The position numbers and the translations under genes were made by a program. The notes under the pieces are model-generated. The model was given only the letters and a program-made list of their open reading frames with translations, did no database searches and had not been told where the DNA came from. From positions 124,001-188,000 of the forward strand of contig NZ_CP132291.1 in the NCBI RefSeq assembly GCF_044359855.1: a DNA stretch of 64,000 bases, written 5' to 3'. This document shows, piece after piece, positions 36,391 to 45,076 of this stretch (positions within the stretch are counted from its first letter, which is position 1; each line of letters begins with the position of its first letter). This DNA is from Rummeliibacillus pycnus_A (lineage in GTDB: Bacteria; Bacillota; Bacilli; Bacillales_A; Planococcaceae).

Positions 36391-36533
36391 ATTTGTCTAT
36401 TTCAAAAAATAGTCAGGTATTAAAATGTTATGCTATATTAGGCAATTCTTTTTAAATTTATTTACTTTTTTTATCAAAAATGAAACTTTTTATAATGGTG
36501 CGTTGTCTAACACATACCAAGGAGGTAGGGCAG

Positions 36534-37058
36534 ATGGAAAAGGAAGAACGCAATAGGCTATTACAACTTGCGATGGATTTGCATGGGAAGTATCTCGTTC
36601 GACTTGCGTATACCTATGTGAAGGATGAGGCAAAAGCTGAAGACCTTGTACAAGAAGCATTTATACAATATTACATACACCTTGAAAATTTTGAAGCAAG
36701 ATCGAGTGTTAAAACATATCTATATCGTATAACGGTCAATCTTTGTCACAATCATTTAAAAAGTTGGTCACATCGTAAGCTTGAATGGACTGAAACGATT
36801 TCGAATTGGTTTGTTTCCAAAGAAAATCCTGAACAATCGGCTATTAACAATGAAACAAGTGTTGAAGTAAATACTTTACTGGCAACATTATCACGTAAAT
36901 ATAGAGAGGTACTTTGGCTCTATTATATGGAAGATTTTTCAATACAAGAAATTAGCGGAATATTAGAATGCTCTGTGAACACAGTAAAAACGAGACTTGC
37001 AAGAGGAAGACATACAGCAAAAACGACATTTGAGGAGGGCATGCTTGATGAAAACTAA
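36534..37058 (+). CDS. ECF-type RNA polymerase sigma factor
   Basis: A 174-residue sigma-70 family ECF factor. Region 2 is AYTYVKDEAKAEDLVQEAFIQYYIHL, a short linker follows, and region 4 is LLATLSRKYREVLWLYYMEDFSIQEISGILECSVNTVKTRLARGR, an HTH that reads the -35. AAGGAGGTAGGGCAG precedes ATG 36534; an upstream ATG at 36480 has no ribosome site. It overlaps the next gene, a membrane protein that is probably its anti-sigma factor. Confidence 0.88.
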   Translation: MEKEERNRLLQLAMDLHGKYLVRLAYTYVKDEAKAEDLVQEAFIQYYIHLENFEARSSVKTYLYRITVNLCHNHLKSWSHRKLEWTETISNWFVSKENPEQSAINNETSVEVNTLLATLSRKYREVLWLYYMEDFSIQEISGILECSVNTVKTRLARGRHTAKTTFEEGMLDEN

Positions 37059-38499
37059 TTGGAAAAGTATATTAGACCATTTAGTCCCAAAACATGTAAC
37101 ATTAAGTCAAGAGAAACAGCAGACAATCCTTGAAGAAGCAGAAGCACGCCTTGCTGGGCAAAAGAAGCCTAACCGCAAATGGCAACCCGCTGTTGTTGGT
37201 GTCGTACTTGCTGCAATGACTTGTTTACTGATGGTTATGTTTTTAAGTCAAAAAGCAACACAAAATGAGAAACAAGCAGATGAAAAGTTTGAACGATTAG
37301 TCATGCCTTATGAATATTCTGACCTTATGCATGCACAATATGACTATATAAACCATTCTTTTATAATGTTGAGTTCAGATCGTAAGAGTATATTAAACTA
37401 TAAATTAGATTGGATACAAGAAGAGCAACTTATTAAGCCGATTAAAGATACTATTAATGATGCTGCAGTAAACGAAGAATGGATAGTATATGCGACTGAT
37501 AAAAAGATTTACGTACAAAGTCGTCTTACTGACAAAAAATATTCGTTAAATGAGCAAGTTGCCCATGATATTCAAATTTTTGGAGACAAAATTGCTTATT
37601 CATCATTTTCTTCAGATAAGTGGAGTTACCGAATTGTTAATCTTAAGTACAAAAAGATCACAGAAATTCCAATTGATTTTAAAGAAACTAGTAGTCATAT
37701 AGTGTTAACTGCTCATTATCTTCTAGTTTCGAATAAAGAAGAAAATCAATCAGCCTTAAATATATATAATTTATCGACGCATGAAGTGAAAAAATTTAAC
37801 GTATCAGCAGATATAATAACCAATCTATCCTATGCAAACGATGCAATCTATTATCTCGCAGATGATAAACTGCAAACTATGAATCCAAAAACAGGTAAAG
37901 TGACGACTATAAAAACAGAAAAATGTAATTACTTTGCTGTTTATCAAAATTACATTGCAATAGGGACAGAGAGTACTGTAAAACTCTATACTATTTCAGA
38001 TACAAAATTAAAGAACACACATGTATTCGATAAAATTTCGGCAAGACTTGTACATCCTAGGTTTTCAGAAGAGGGCGTACTCGTAATAAACTCAGAGGAT
38101 GCTGATCATTCTATCTACACATTCGATACCAATGCAAAGAAATCACATTTTGCTGGTGAAAGTAAAAATTGGAAAGCGACATACGAATATACAGGATCAG
38201 AGATTTGGAATGAGAATTATGGAAGTCTAAAATATCATAGTAAAGATAAAGGGCAATTAATTATTCGTTATAAAGGTGATTTAAAGGATTTAGCCGCATC
38301 AGGTAAATTGAATATTTCTTATGAAGCTGGTTCATCTAATATTAAAATGAATGAAGATTTAAATTCATCTACCGTTCGAAGAGAATATAAAATGAATGAT
38401 GGCTCTATAGGTGGTGCGCTAATGAAAAATCAAGAAATTCTTAAAGTAAAGGTAAAATGGGGAAAACATGAAGAAGAAATTCAACTAAAACTAAAGTAA
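37048..38499 (+). CDS. Probable membrane anti-sigma factor with extracytoplasmic beta domain
   Basis: A 483-residue protein. About 45 cytosolic residues (MKTNWKSILDHLVPKHVTLS...) precede one membrane helix (PAVVGVVLAAMTCLLMVMF), then some 415 residues outside. The outer part has repeated strand pairs with Asp/Lys turns (for example DKKIYVQSRLTDKKYSLN, DDKLQTMNPKTGKVTTIKT), suggesting a beta-propeller-like sensor. It starts 11 bases before the sigma stop, the classic sigma/anti-sigma arrangement. No zinc-finger HxxxCxxC motif is seen, so anti-sigma function is inferred from context. Confidence 0.7.
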   Translation: MKTNWKSILDHLVPKHVTLSQEKQQTILEEAEARLAGQKKPNRKWQPAVVGVVLAAMTCLLMVMFLSQKATQNEKQADEKFERLVMPYEYSDLMHAQYDYINHSFIMLSSDRKSILNYKLDWIQEEQLIKPIKDTINDAAVNEEWIVYATDKKIYVQSRLTDKKYSLNEQVAHDIQIFGDKIAYSSFSSDKWSYRIVNLKYKKITEIPIDFKETSSHIVLTAHYLLVSNKEENQSALNIYNLSTHEVKKFNVSADIITNLSYANDAIYYLADDKLQTMNPKTGKVTTIKTEKCNYFAVYQNYIAIGTESTVKLYTISDTKLKNTHVFDKISARLVHPRFSEEGVLVINSEDADHSIYTFDTNAKKSHFAGESKNWKATYEYTGSEIWNENYGSLKYHSKDKGQLIIRYKGDLKDLAASGKLNISYEAGSSNIKMNEDLNSSTVRREYKMNDGSIGGALMKNQEILKVKVKWGKHEEEIQLKLK

Positions 38500-38504
38500 A
38501 GAGC

Positions 38505-38538
38505 AAAGATCGTTCTATTAAGTGGAGCGATCTTTTTG
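38505..38538 (+). terminator. Terminator of the sigma/anti-sigma operon
   Basis: AAAGATCG pairs with CGATCTTT, followed by TTGTT. Confidence 0.8.
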
Positions 38539-38544
38539 TTATGT

Positions 38545-39122
38545 AAATTAATTTCATAATGCAAAATTTATATAAATTATACGAACATTTTATGTTATCC
38601 AATATTGTTAATTGCAACGCTTACGAAGGTGAGGCCTTGAAAATGCATTAGCATTTTCTTCGTGCGATGTTCATTCAGTGAGGTGTATTCATAGTTTTCA
38701 TAGTCCTACGGGAAAAGCTTGTGCTGAAATCCTTTGGGAAACGTAGTGAATGCACTGGAAAAGTTGAAAATTTATAATGAAAATCTTGTATAGCTATCTT
38801 TGTTGATGTGGAATTAGCGAAGACTCCTGCGGGGAAAGCGAGACAGGTGAGACCCCCAGTGAAGCACGGTACGGGCTTCCGAGGAGGCTCACCGCTCGCC
38901 CGCGGAAAGCGAAGCTAATTCCACATCATTTAGCAATTAGATAAATACTATTAATATTTGTATTTAAACACTTTTTCAGTTCCCACAACGTAGTGACGAG
39001 GAGATTGAAGCCAAGCCCATGGAAAGCGCAGTCTGTAGCGGAACATCCAAATCTGTATAGTGAAAAGTAAATGTGTTAAAATGCTCGTGTTAAAAACCAA
39101 AAATGGATTTATGTATATGGAT
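38545..39122 (+). mobile_element. MITE-like repeat, family A, copy 4, interrupted by a family B element
   Basis: The left end is AATTTCATAATGCAAAATTT and ATACGAACATTTTATG. The right end is GTAGCGGAACATCCAAATCT and then a decayed AAATGGATTTATG. The left half of the core stops at 38749 and resumes at 38987 with GACGAGGAGATTGAAGCC; the 237-bp gap is the B element. Together they fill the gap before the M20 gene. Confidence 0.7.
38750..38986 (+). mobile_element. MITE-like repeat, family B, copy 2 (nested)
   Basis: Ends are CACTGGAAAAGTT and AACACTTTTTCAGT. The ten bases AACGTAGTGA occur directly on both sides (38740-38749 and 38987-38996), as a target-site duplication would. Inside, GTGGAATTAGC and GCTAATTCCAC close a GC-rich core with GACTCCTGCGGGGAAAGCGA. 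Same length and plan as the copy at 18276. Confidence 0.75.
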
Positions 39123-39246
39123 TTGTTGGAATTTAAAGAATCGAAAGGAATTTTAAAGTATATACAGAACATATTGTATAAGATGTTGAAAGTGTAGTAA
39201 TTATTAACTTTCTGTTTAAAAAAAATTTATAAGGGAGTGAAGAATT

Positions 39247-40437
39247 TTGGTTAAAATGGGTCTATCTTTAGAAAATAATTTAATTGAAATTAGACGTCAT
39301 TTACACAGAAATCCTGAATTGTCTTTTCAGGAATTTGAAACTTCAGCTTTTATAAAACAAACATTAACGAATTGGGGCATCCTATATAAAGAAATTGCAA
39401 ACACCGGGGTATTCGTAGATATCGTCGGTGACACTGAAGGAGAAACCATTGCTTTAAGAGCGGATATAGATGCTTTGCCAATCAATGAGGAGTTTGTTAG
39501 CGATTTCCTATCTCAAAACAAAGGCGTTATGCATGCATGTGGTCATGACGGCCATACAGCTATTTTACTAGGAGCGGTAAAAACTTTACATAATAATCGA
39601 TCACTTATCAAAGGAACAGTTCGCTGTATTTTTCAACCTGGTGAAGAGGCAGACGGGGCAGCATTGAGACTAGTAAATGAAGGTGTTTTACTCAATCCCA
39701 ATGTAAAATCAATTATTGGTCTTCACTTATGGCCACATCTTCCTTTTGGTCATATTGGGATTAAAAAAGGAAATGCAACGGCCGGTTGTGATACATTTAC
39801 CATTCAAATTAAAGGAAAGGGTGGCCATAGTGCCCGACCTCATCAAGCACTTGATGCCATTGTAATAGGAACTGAATTGATTCAGCATATAAATCACATA
39901 AATATTAAGAAATTCAATCCATTAGAGCCACATGTTATTCATATTGGCTCCATTCACGCAGGGGAAGCTGCAAATGTAGTAGCAGATGAACTTGTTATGA
40001 CAGGGACATCAAGATCCTATTCTAAAGAGCTAAGACATAAAATTGATGCGGAAATCAAAAATATTTGCGAAAGTTTAGCTAACATGTGGAATGTGCAAAT
40101 CGACTATCAAATGAAATTTGGTGCACCACATATATTCAATGATCATTTCTTAGCAGAACAATTAGAGAAATGTGCAAGAAGTTTCATGGCAGATGATGAA
40201 ATTGATTTATTAAATGAACCATCTATGGGAGGGGATGACTTTGGCTATTACGCAGACCAAATCCCAGCTCTATATTTTCGCTTAGGTATCGCAAAAGAAG
40301 ATTCAGGAAATCTAGACTTGCATCATCCAAAATTCAACTTCGATGATCGAGTATTGGTGAGGGGCGCTGAGGTGTTCAGCCGATTTGCAGTGGATATGTT
40401 GAATGTTTATCAGCTATCAGAAAATGTAATTGAATAA
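39247..40437 (+). CDS. M20 family amidohydrolase (IAA-amino acid / N-acyl-amino acid hydrolase type)
   Basis: A 396-residue metallopeptidase-like enzyme. LRADIDALPI, HACGHDGHTAILLGA (metal Cys/His), FQPGEEADGA, GLHLWP and GGDDFGYY are the hallmark blocks of the AmhX/HipO/DapL-type aminoacylases, which hydrolyse N-acyl amino acids. The dimerisation lid domain (about 185-300) begins GCDTFTIQIKGKGGHSARPH. Start TTG 39247 has AAGGGAGTGAAG at good spacing; ATG 39256 is the alternative. Substrate unknown. Confidence 0.85.
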   Translation: MVKMGLSLENNLIEIRRHLHRNPELSFQEFETSAFIKQTLTNWGILYKEIANTGVFVDIVGDTEGETIALRADIDALPINEEFVSDFLSQNKGVMHACGHDGHTAILLGAVKTLHNNRSLIKGTVRCIFQPGEEADGAALRLVNEGVLLNPNVKSIIGLHLWPHLPFGHIGIKKGNATAGCDTFTIQIKGKGGHSARPHQALDAIVIGTELIQHINHINIKKFNPLEPHVIHIGSIHAGEAANVVADELVMTGTSRSYSKELRHKIDAEIKNICESLANMWNVQIDYQMKFGAPHIFNDHFLAEQLEKCARSFMADDEIDLLNEPSMGGDDFGYYADQIPALYFRLGIAKEDSGNLDLHHPKFNFDDRVLVRGAEVFSRFAVDMLNVYQLSENVIE

Positions 40438-40478
40438 TCAGCTGTATAGAGATTATTTAAATAAAAGGTGAGATGAAA

Positions 40479-40805
40479 ATGCCAATTTACAATAAATTAG
40501 TCCGTGATTTAATTCCCGAAGTGATTGAGAAAAATAGAAAGAAATGTTCAACAAGAATATTAGCACCAGAACAACTTTTAGGAGCAATTAAATTAAAGAT
40601 GCAAGAAGAAGCTTTTGAATTTAAAGAAGCAAAAGGACAAAAAGATGCCTTAGAAGAGTTAGCAGATGTTTTAGAGCTCGTTCATGCAGCACTGGATGTT
40701 TACAATGTATCGTTCCAAGAATTAGAACAAGTACGATTGGCTAAAAAAGAAAAACGAGGGGGCTTTTCAGAGGGAATCTATCTTTTAGAGGTAGAGGATG
40801 ATTAA
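40479..40805 (+). CDS. MazG-like NTP pyrophosphohydrolase
   Basis: A 108-residue all-helical protein. NKLVRDLIPEVIE opens it, and KMQEEAFEFKEAKGQKDALEELADVLELVHAAL supplies the EExxE...ExxD Mg-binding pattern of the MazG/phosphoribosyl-ATP pyrophosphohydrolase superfamily. The end (RGGFSEGIYLLEVEDD) is typical of phage/Bacillus house-cleaning members. Probably hydrolyses non-canonical NTPs. ATG 40479 chosen because AAAGGTGAG is then 8 bases away. Confidence 0.8.
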   Translation: MPIYNKLVRDLIPEVIEKNRKKCSTRILAPEQLLGAIKLKMQEEAFEFKEAKGQKDALEELADVLELVHAALDVYNVSFQELEQVRLAKKEKRGGFSEGIYLLEVEDD

Positions 40806-40867
40806 GCTTACAATATCTTTTCTTGACTAACCTAGATTATTTAAGTATCATATTTATGAATTTAATA

Positions 40868-40905
40868 AGAGGTTCATAGCGCATACCCTCTCTAAAAAAC
40901 TATGG
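40868..40905 (+). ncRNA. preQ1 riboswitch (type I aptamer) controlling queF
   Basis: The aptamer reads AGAGGTTCATAG, a short loop, ACCCTCT, then an A-rich run and ACTATGGA. P1 is AGAGG/CCTCT; the pseudoknot P2 forms between CATAG of the loop and CTATG of the tail. Layout and A-rich junction match the class I preQ1 aptamer of B. subtilis. With the terminator that follows it should switch off queF when preQ1 is plentiful. Confidence 0.9.
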
Positions 40906-40918
40906 AACATGTGAATAA

Positions 40919-40957
40919 TGCCATGTCCACTTTTTGCGGACATGGCTTTTTTTATTT
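40919..40957 (+). terminator. Riboswitch-controlled terminator before queF
   Basis: GCCATGTCC pairs with GGACATGGC, followed by TTTTTTT. It begins 14 bases after the aptamer tail. A further weak hairpin (ACGCT/AGCGT then TTTTT) lies at about 40967-41022, before the gene. Confidence 0.9.
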
Positions 40958-41082
40958 TGCTTCGGACGCTAGTTACTCGAGTGCCCACATAACGTGGATT
41001 TGATAGAAGTACGAGCGTTTTTACTTTTAGTTTTGGGGTGTTTAGGTTATGTGCTTCTTTCACTATTAAGGAGGCATTTTGA

Positions 41083-41583
41083 ATGTCAGGAAGAACTGAA
41101 GAACAAGGGTTGAAAGATTTAACCCTTTTAGGAAACCAAAATACAAACTATTTATTTGAATACACACCAGATGTACTTGAAGCGGTTGATAATTTACATA
41201 CAGGGAACGATTTCTTTGTGAAATTCAATTGCCCTGAATTTACGAGCCTATGTCCAATGACTGGGCAACCAGATTTTGCAACAATGTATATCTCTTTTAT
41301 TCCAGACAAGAAATTAGTTGAAAGTAAGTCATTAAAATTGTATTTATTTAGTTTCAGAAATCATGGAGATTTTCATGAAGACTGTGTCAATATTATTATG
41401 AATGATTTGATAAAACTGATAGATCCTCGTTATATCGAAGTATGGGGTAAATTTACACCTAGAGGTGGTTTGTCAATTGATCCATGGTGCAATTATGGAC
41501 GTCCAGGTACAAAATACGAAAAAATGGCGGAGCATCGTTTGATGAATCATGATCTTTACCCAGAAAAAGTGGATAATCGATAA
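41083..41583 (+). CDS. queF: NADPH-dependent preQ0 reductase
   Basis: A 166-residue T-fold enzyme that reduces 7-cyano-7-deazaguanine (preQ0) to preQ1 for queuosine tRNA modification. FTSLCPMTGQPDF holds the catalytic Cys that forms the thioimide, followed by the Asp of GQPD. SLKLYLFSFRNHGDFHEDCV is the QueF NADPH-site motif and VWGKFTPRGGLSIDPW the C-terminal one. Length fits the short unimodular YkvM type. AAGGAGGC precedes the ATG. The usual queCDE partners are not here. Confidence 0.95.
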   Translation: MSGRTEEQGLKDLTLLGNQNTNYLFEYTPDVLEAVDNLHTGNDFFVKFNCPEFTSLCPMTGQPDFATMYISFIPDKKLVESKSLKLYLFSFRNHGDFHEDCVNIIMNDLIKLIDPRYIEVWGKFTPRGGLSIDPWCNYGRPGTKYEKMAEHRLMNHDLYPEKVDNR

Positions 41584-41688
41584 AATTCCATATACTTGGA
41601 CAAGATTATGGGAATAAGATATTGCTAGCTATTGTGATAGGGTAGGTACTAATATTAATGCGATATTAAAAAATAGCGTTGAGACAAG

Positions 41689-41731
41689 AAGCCAAGAATG
41701 TGGATGAACCGATATTCTTGGCTTCCTTTTA
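41689..41731 (+). terminator. Terminator after queF
   Basis: AAGCCAAGAAT pairs with ATTCTTGGCTT, followed by CCTTTTAATTT. Confidence 0.85.
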
Positions 41732-41865
41732 ATTTAAAGCAAAAAAATCGAGTCTTCAAATTCCATAAGTGATGACGTGATGATGATGCCGAATAAGGAT
41801 TCTGTCATCCATATAGGAGTTGATGGAGCATGTATCCATAGAGAACGTGACGAAAAATGACTTCT

Positions 41866-41967
41866 TCATGTGGAAATAAAAGGACAAGCTGGGTTCTCGC
41901 AAAACTTCCCTCCAATATAGTCCACTTCTTGTTGTATATCGACAGGATTATGAGAGTTACCAAAAAC
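41866..41967 (-). pseudogene. Possible decayed epimerase/racemase fragment
   Basis: In the minus strand a frame reads NSHNPVDIQQEVDYIGGKFC then ENPACPFIST and a stop. The YIGGKFCENPACPF block resembles the GGEFCGNATRAF active-site block of DapF/PhzF-like epimerases, with key residues changed. No start and no continuation in the same frame were found. The match is short and made by eye. The rest of 41732-42093 shows nothing else. Confidence 0.25.
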
Positions 41968-42093
41968 ACGCTACATTAATGGTAGAGTTTTACTATATTA
42001 ACATAACGAAAAATGATAGTTGATATGGTATAATTAGGTACTATTAATACTTGGAAATATTGAGTACATTGGTTACAAAAGGAGGCATAACAG

Positions 42094-42756
42094 TTGGAAG
42101 TGTATAACAAAGTGAATATTATGAATTTTTCAATAGGTTTACCTAATGAAATGAAATACGGAAAAGGTCAGGTAATGGATACGGGGATTTGTAAACAATC
42201 AATTGATGAAGTATATCTAACGAAAGATGGATTTCGTGGAGATGGTGTGGCAGACTTAAAACATCATGGTGGCTTTGATAGAGCTGTATGTATTTACCCA
42301 TTTGAACATTATGCTAAATGGGAAAAAGAATTTGGAAAACCATTAGATGCAGCTGCTTTTGGCGAGAATTTAACTGTTACCAATATGTTAGAGGAAAATG
42401 TTTGTATTGGAGATATTTATCAAGTTGGAGATGCCGTCATTCAAATTACACAAGGGAGAATTCCATGTAGCACCATCTCTAGGAGGGTAGATAATCAACT
42501 CATTTTAAAGAGACTTGTCGAGACTGGATTTGTAGGTTATTTATGTAGAGTAATAAAAGAAGGTATTGTAAGAAGTGATTCAGTAATTTCTTTAGTGAAA
42601 AAACATCCTCAAGAAGTCTCTGTTCTATATTGTATGGATACTTACTTTCACAGTACAGAAGATGTCGAAGCTATGAATAAAATTCTAAATGTACCAGAAT
42701 TAGCCGATGTATGGAGAGAAAAATTAGAAGTACGTGTAGAGAAGTATTCAAAATAA
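42094..42756 (+). CDS. MOSC domain protein (YiiM/YflK-like)
   Basis: A 220-residue MOSC protein. VYLTKDGFRGDGVADLKHHGGFDRAVCIYP is the N-terminal signature, AFGENLTVTNMLEENVCIGD the middle, and ITQGRIPCSTISRRVDN carries the conserved Cys of the molybdenum-cofactor sulfurase C-terminal fold. Members such as YiiM reduce N-hydroxylated bases or bind Mo-cofactor; activity here is unproven. TTG start with AAAGGAGG eight bases upstream. Confidence 0.88.
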   Translation: MEVYNKVNIMNFSIGLPNEMKYGKGQVMDTGICKQSIDEVYLTKDGFRGDGVADLKHHGGFDRAVCIYPFEHYAKWEKEFGKPLDAAAFGENLTVTNMLEENVCIGDIYQVGDAVIQITQGRIPCSTISRRVDNQLILKRLVETGFVGYLCRVIKEGIVRSDSVISLVKKHPQEVSVLYCMDTYFHSTEDVEAMNKILNVPELADVWREKLEVRVEKYSK

Positions 42757-42796
42757 GTAGGGTCGATTTTGCTACCTATCATTTTTGATTTTCTAA

Positions 42797-43179
42797 GTGA
42801 AACAATTTTATTATTCATATAAAATATAAGACATTTAATAATATCCAATTTTTATTCATTGTGGAGCGAAAGACGGCGAGTCCTCGAAAATGCATTCGCA
42901 TTTTCTTCGTGCGAGGTTAATTCAGTGAAGTTCATTCAAAGTCCTACGGGAAAAGCTTGAGCTGAAAGCCCCGAGGAACGATTTTAAGGAACAAAGCCTA
43001 AGAACGCCACATCCTGTGGCAACGGCTTAGTGACCAACATCGTGTTGGCCCGAGGAGATTGAAGCCAAGCCCGTGGAAAGCGCCGACTGTAGCGCAACAT
43101 CGAAAACTGAATATTAAAAGATAATTTGTTAAAATGTTCGTATTTAAAAGCCTAAAATCGATTTATTAAATTGATTCAA
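42797..43179 (+). mobile_element. MITE-like repeat, family A, copy 5
   Basis: The left end (CAATTTTATTATTCATAT, AAGACATTTAATAATATCC) is worn. The right end (AATGTTCGTATTTAAAAG then TTATTAAATTGATTCA) is clear. The core contains CCTACGGGAAAAGCTTGAGC, the nested CCAACATCGTGTTGG hairpin and CGAGGAGATTGAAGCCAAGC, as in copies 2 and 6. Also has AAAATGCATTCGCATTTT, a near-perfect palindrome shared with copies 4 and 6. Confidence 0.7.
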
Positions 43180-43271
43180 GTAGATAATTATTAAACAATG
43201 TGATTAATTGATGGAATTACAGATTCTTGACTAAAGAAATAATAATAAATATTAAAAGTATAAGTTTAATA

Positions 43272-43352
43272 AGAGGTTCATACGTTAACCTTCTCTAAAA
43301 ACTATGGACATCCGAATAAAACCATGTCCAGTTTTGTAGTCATGGCTTTTTT
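43272..43352 (+). other. Decayed second copy of the preQ1 riboswitch and terminator
   Basis: AAGAGGTTCATA, then CTCTAAAAACTATGGAC and a weaker hairpin CCATG/CATGG plus TTTTTT can be aligned over about 100 nt with the queF leader at 40860-40957. The P1 3' arm reads CCTTCTCT instead of CCTCT and the terminator stem is reduced to five pairs, so ligand binding is doubtful. The next gene, an FhuF-like protein, starts 208 bases later. Confidence 0.6.
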
Positions 43353-43559
43353 CATTTGTTCTAGTATTTCAAGAGAATTGATTATTTAGTATTATTAAAG
43401 ATATTGAAAAAAAGACTAGGGGAAAAAATCGAAATACTTTGAGTCTATCATCTACCATAGTGCTTATATAAAATCCCAAAATAAAAGTATCATTTTAGCT
43501 AAAAATCAAAAAATGTAATATGATATAGAAGAAATAATATGAAATAATCAGGTGATACA

Positions 43560-44279
43560 ATGCCAGCACTTACGATAGATCAAGTTTTGATACTTGATTC
43601 GTACAATATTTATACGACAGTACCAGAGCGCTCGCTTTTTACGCTAGAGCGTGTGCACAAAGAATTTTTCCAAGAAGATGAGTTTGCGGACTTAATGCTT
43701 GGCATTACGAATGCTAGATCGAAAACAGCAGCCATTTCGCATTTTTCGAAACGCTTCGGACAATTTGTCGCGATGCAATTTTATATGTTAACAGCTAACG
43801 ATGTAATTTGGGATGGCGATGAACGAGATTTGCAGTTTGATGCTACGAAAGAAAACGGTCTCTATACGATTTGTATGTTTGCCAATCCTAATGACTGGCG
43901 CTACGTTGATGATTCAGAACGTGAATATGTAATGTCCACGATTTTATATAAACAGTGCTATCAAATCGTTCAAGATTTGCGTAATACTACGTCAATTTCG
44001 CCAAGAGTTATATGGGATAACTTTTTCGTGCATATCGTAGGCGTTTATGCTAAATTACTCGATAATCCATTACTTGCTGATCGAGCAATGGATGATTTAG
44101 AAATGTTGGAATCGAAAGAAGTATGGGCGCGTTTTAGCGATAAGTCATTATTTTATGATTATACAAAAGGGATTGCACCCGCTTCACTCGTTAATCAGCC
44201 AATTCGAAAATCCTGTTGTTTATCAAAAGATATTCCAGGACTCGGTGCTTGTGGTTATTGTCCGCTTGAACGTGAGTAG
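43560..44279 (+). CDS. FhuF-like ferric/siderophore reductase
   Basis: A 239-residue protein ending KSCCLSKDIPGLGACGYCPL, the CCx10CxxC motif that binds the 2Fe-2S cluster of FhuF-type siderophore-iron reductases. The upstream 210 residues match the helical IucA/IucC-C/FhuF fold only loosely (SHFSKRFGQFVAMQFYMLT). It would release iron from a siderophore in the cytosol. Monocistronic. No convincing Fur box was seen. Codon use is ordinary. Confidence 0.8.
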   Translation: MPALTIDQVLILDSYNIYTTVPERSLFTLERVHKEFFQEDEFADLMLGITNARSKTAAISHFSKRFGQFVAMQFYMLTANDVIWDGDERDLQFDATKENGLYTICMFANPNDWRYVDDSEREYVMSTILYKQCYQIVQDLRNTTSISPRVIWDNFFVHIVGVYAKLLDNPLLADRAMDDLEMLESKEVWARFSDKSLFYDYTKGIAPASLVNQPIRKSCCLSKDIPGLGACGYCPLERE

Positions 44280-44281
44280 AG

Positions 44282-44319
44282 AAAAGGGAAGCACATGAAA
44301 AAATGTGCTCCCCTTTTTT
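44282..44319 (+). terminator. Terminator after the FhuF-like gene
   Basis: AAAGGGAAGCACAT pairs with ATGTGCTCCCCTTT, followed by TTT. Confidence 0.9.
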
Positions 44320-44431
44320 GCATAAAAAAGGCACGTCATTTCAAGTGTAAAATCATTATATTTACATAAACAAATTTTTATATTTTCAAGGGAAATGGAA
44401 ACCAATTGTTAATTGAAGGGAGAGAATCAAT

Positions 44432-44965
44432 TTGAACTTTTGTCTGAATATGCCACGTTTTGGGCAACACTTTGAAGAGGGAGACTGGCCAGAAAATACA
44501 TTAGTTGAAGGAAAAGGTGCAGATTATTGGGGAGAGAGTGTTTGCGGTTTAGCATGTATTCGTATGATCATGGGACATTACCAAATCCCAGTAGCTACAG
44601 CTTATGACTTACTCAATGATGGAATTCATTTAAATGCATATTGTGAAAAAGGCTGGATTCATCAAGGCTTAGCAAATATTGCAGCAAAATACGGCTTAAG
44701 TGCGAAACCTATCGCTTTACAAAATGGCGAAGAACTTGAAAAGTTACTAAAAAATTATGGACCTGTGATTGTCTCCGTCACTGGTCAACTTCCGGAAGAT
44801 GGTCGAAAAGGAGGTCACCTAATCGTTGCATGCGGAAGACATAAGGAAAAAGGTGAATATATGATTTCATTCCGAGATCCATCAAAATGGGGCAAATCTA
44901 ATAGCATTGTGTCAGAAAAAAGATTCTTAGCTAGCTTTACAGGCCGAGGAATTGTATTTATGTAG
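44432..44965 (+). CDS. C39-like (papain-fold) peptidase family protein
   Basis: A 177-residue protein. ADYWGESVCGLACIRMIMGHY is a papain-like catalytic block (Cys of VCGLAC), GGHLIVACGRH gives the catalytic His, and SFRDPSKWG the Asp/Asn. This matches the C39-like cysteine peptidase/BtrH-N-like group, but without signal peptide or ABC parts, so it acts in the cytosol. Substrate unknown. TTG start with AAGGGAGAG upstream. Confidence 0.75.
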   Translation: MNFCLNMPRFGQHFEEGDWPENTLVEGKGADYWGESVCGLACIRMIMGHYQIPVATAYDLLNDGIHLNAYCEKGWIHQGLANIAAKYGLSAKPIALQNGEELEKLLKNYGPVIVSVTGQLPEDGRKGGHLIVACGRHKEKGEYMISFRDPSKWGKSNSIVSEKRFLASFTGRGIVFM

Positions 44966-45022
44966 AATTAAAAGATGTTTTTATAGGTATCATGAGGAGA
45001 ATCTGTCTTCACACTGATTCTC

Positions 45023-45062
45023 AGACTGTAGATAAACTCCAGTTTGTCTACAGTCTTTTTTT
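45023..45062 (+). terminator. Terminator after the C39-like gene
   Basis: AGACTGTAGATAAACT pairs with AGTTTGTCTACAGTCT, followed by TTTTTT. A second hairpin, GAGAATC/GATTCTC, lies just before at 44997-45022. Confidence 0.9.
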
Positions 45063-45076
45063 ACAATTAATAATAT

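Noticed and set aside
38951..39172. Minus-strand 73-residue frame across the end of the family B/A elements
   Set aside because: Covers repeat sequence only, no ribosome site and no protein-like pattern.
40854..41063. Minus-strand 69-residue frame opposite the queF leader
   Set aside because: It is antisense to the riboswitch and terminator; coding is very unlikely.
43350..43560. Fur box before the FhuF-like gene
   Set aside because: AT-rich stretches are present, but none shows the 7-1-7 inverted repeat of a Fur site.
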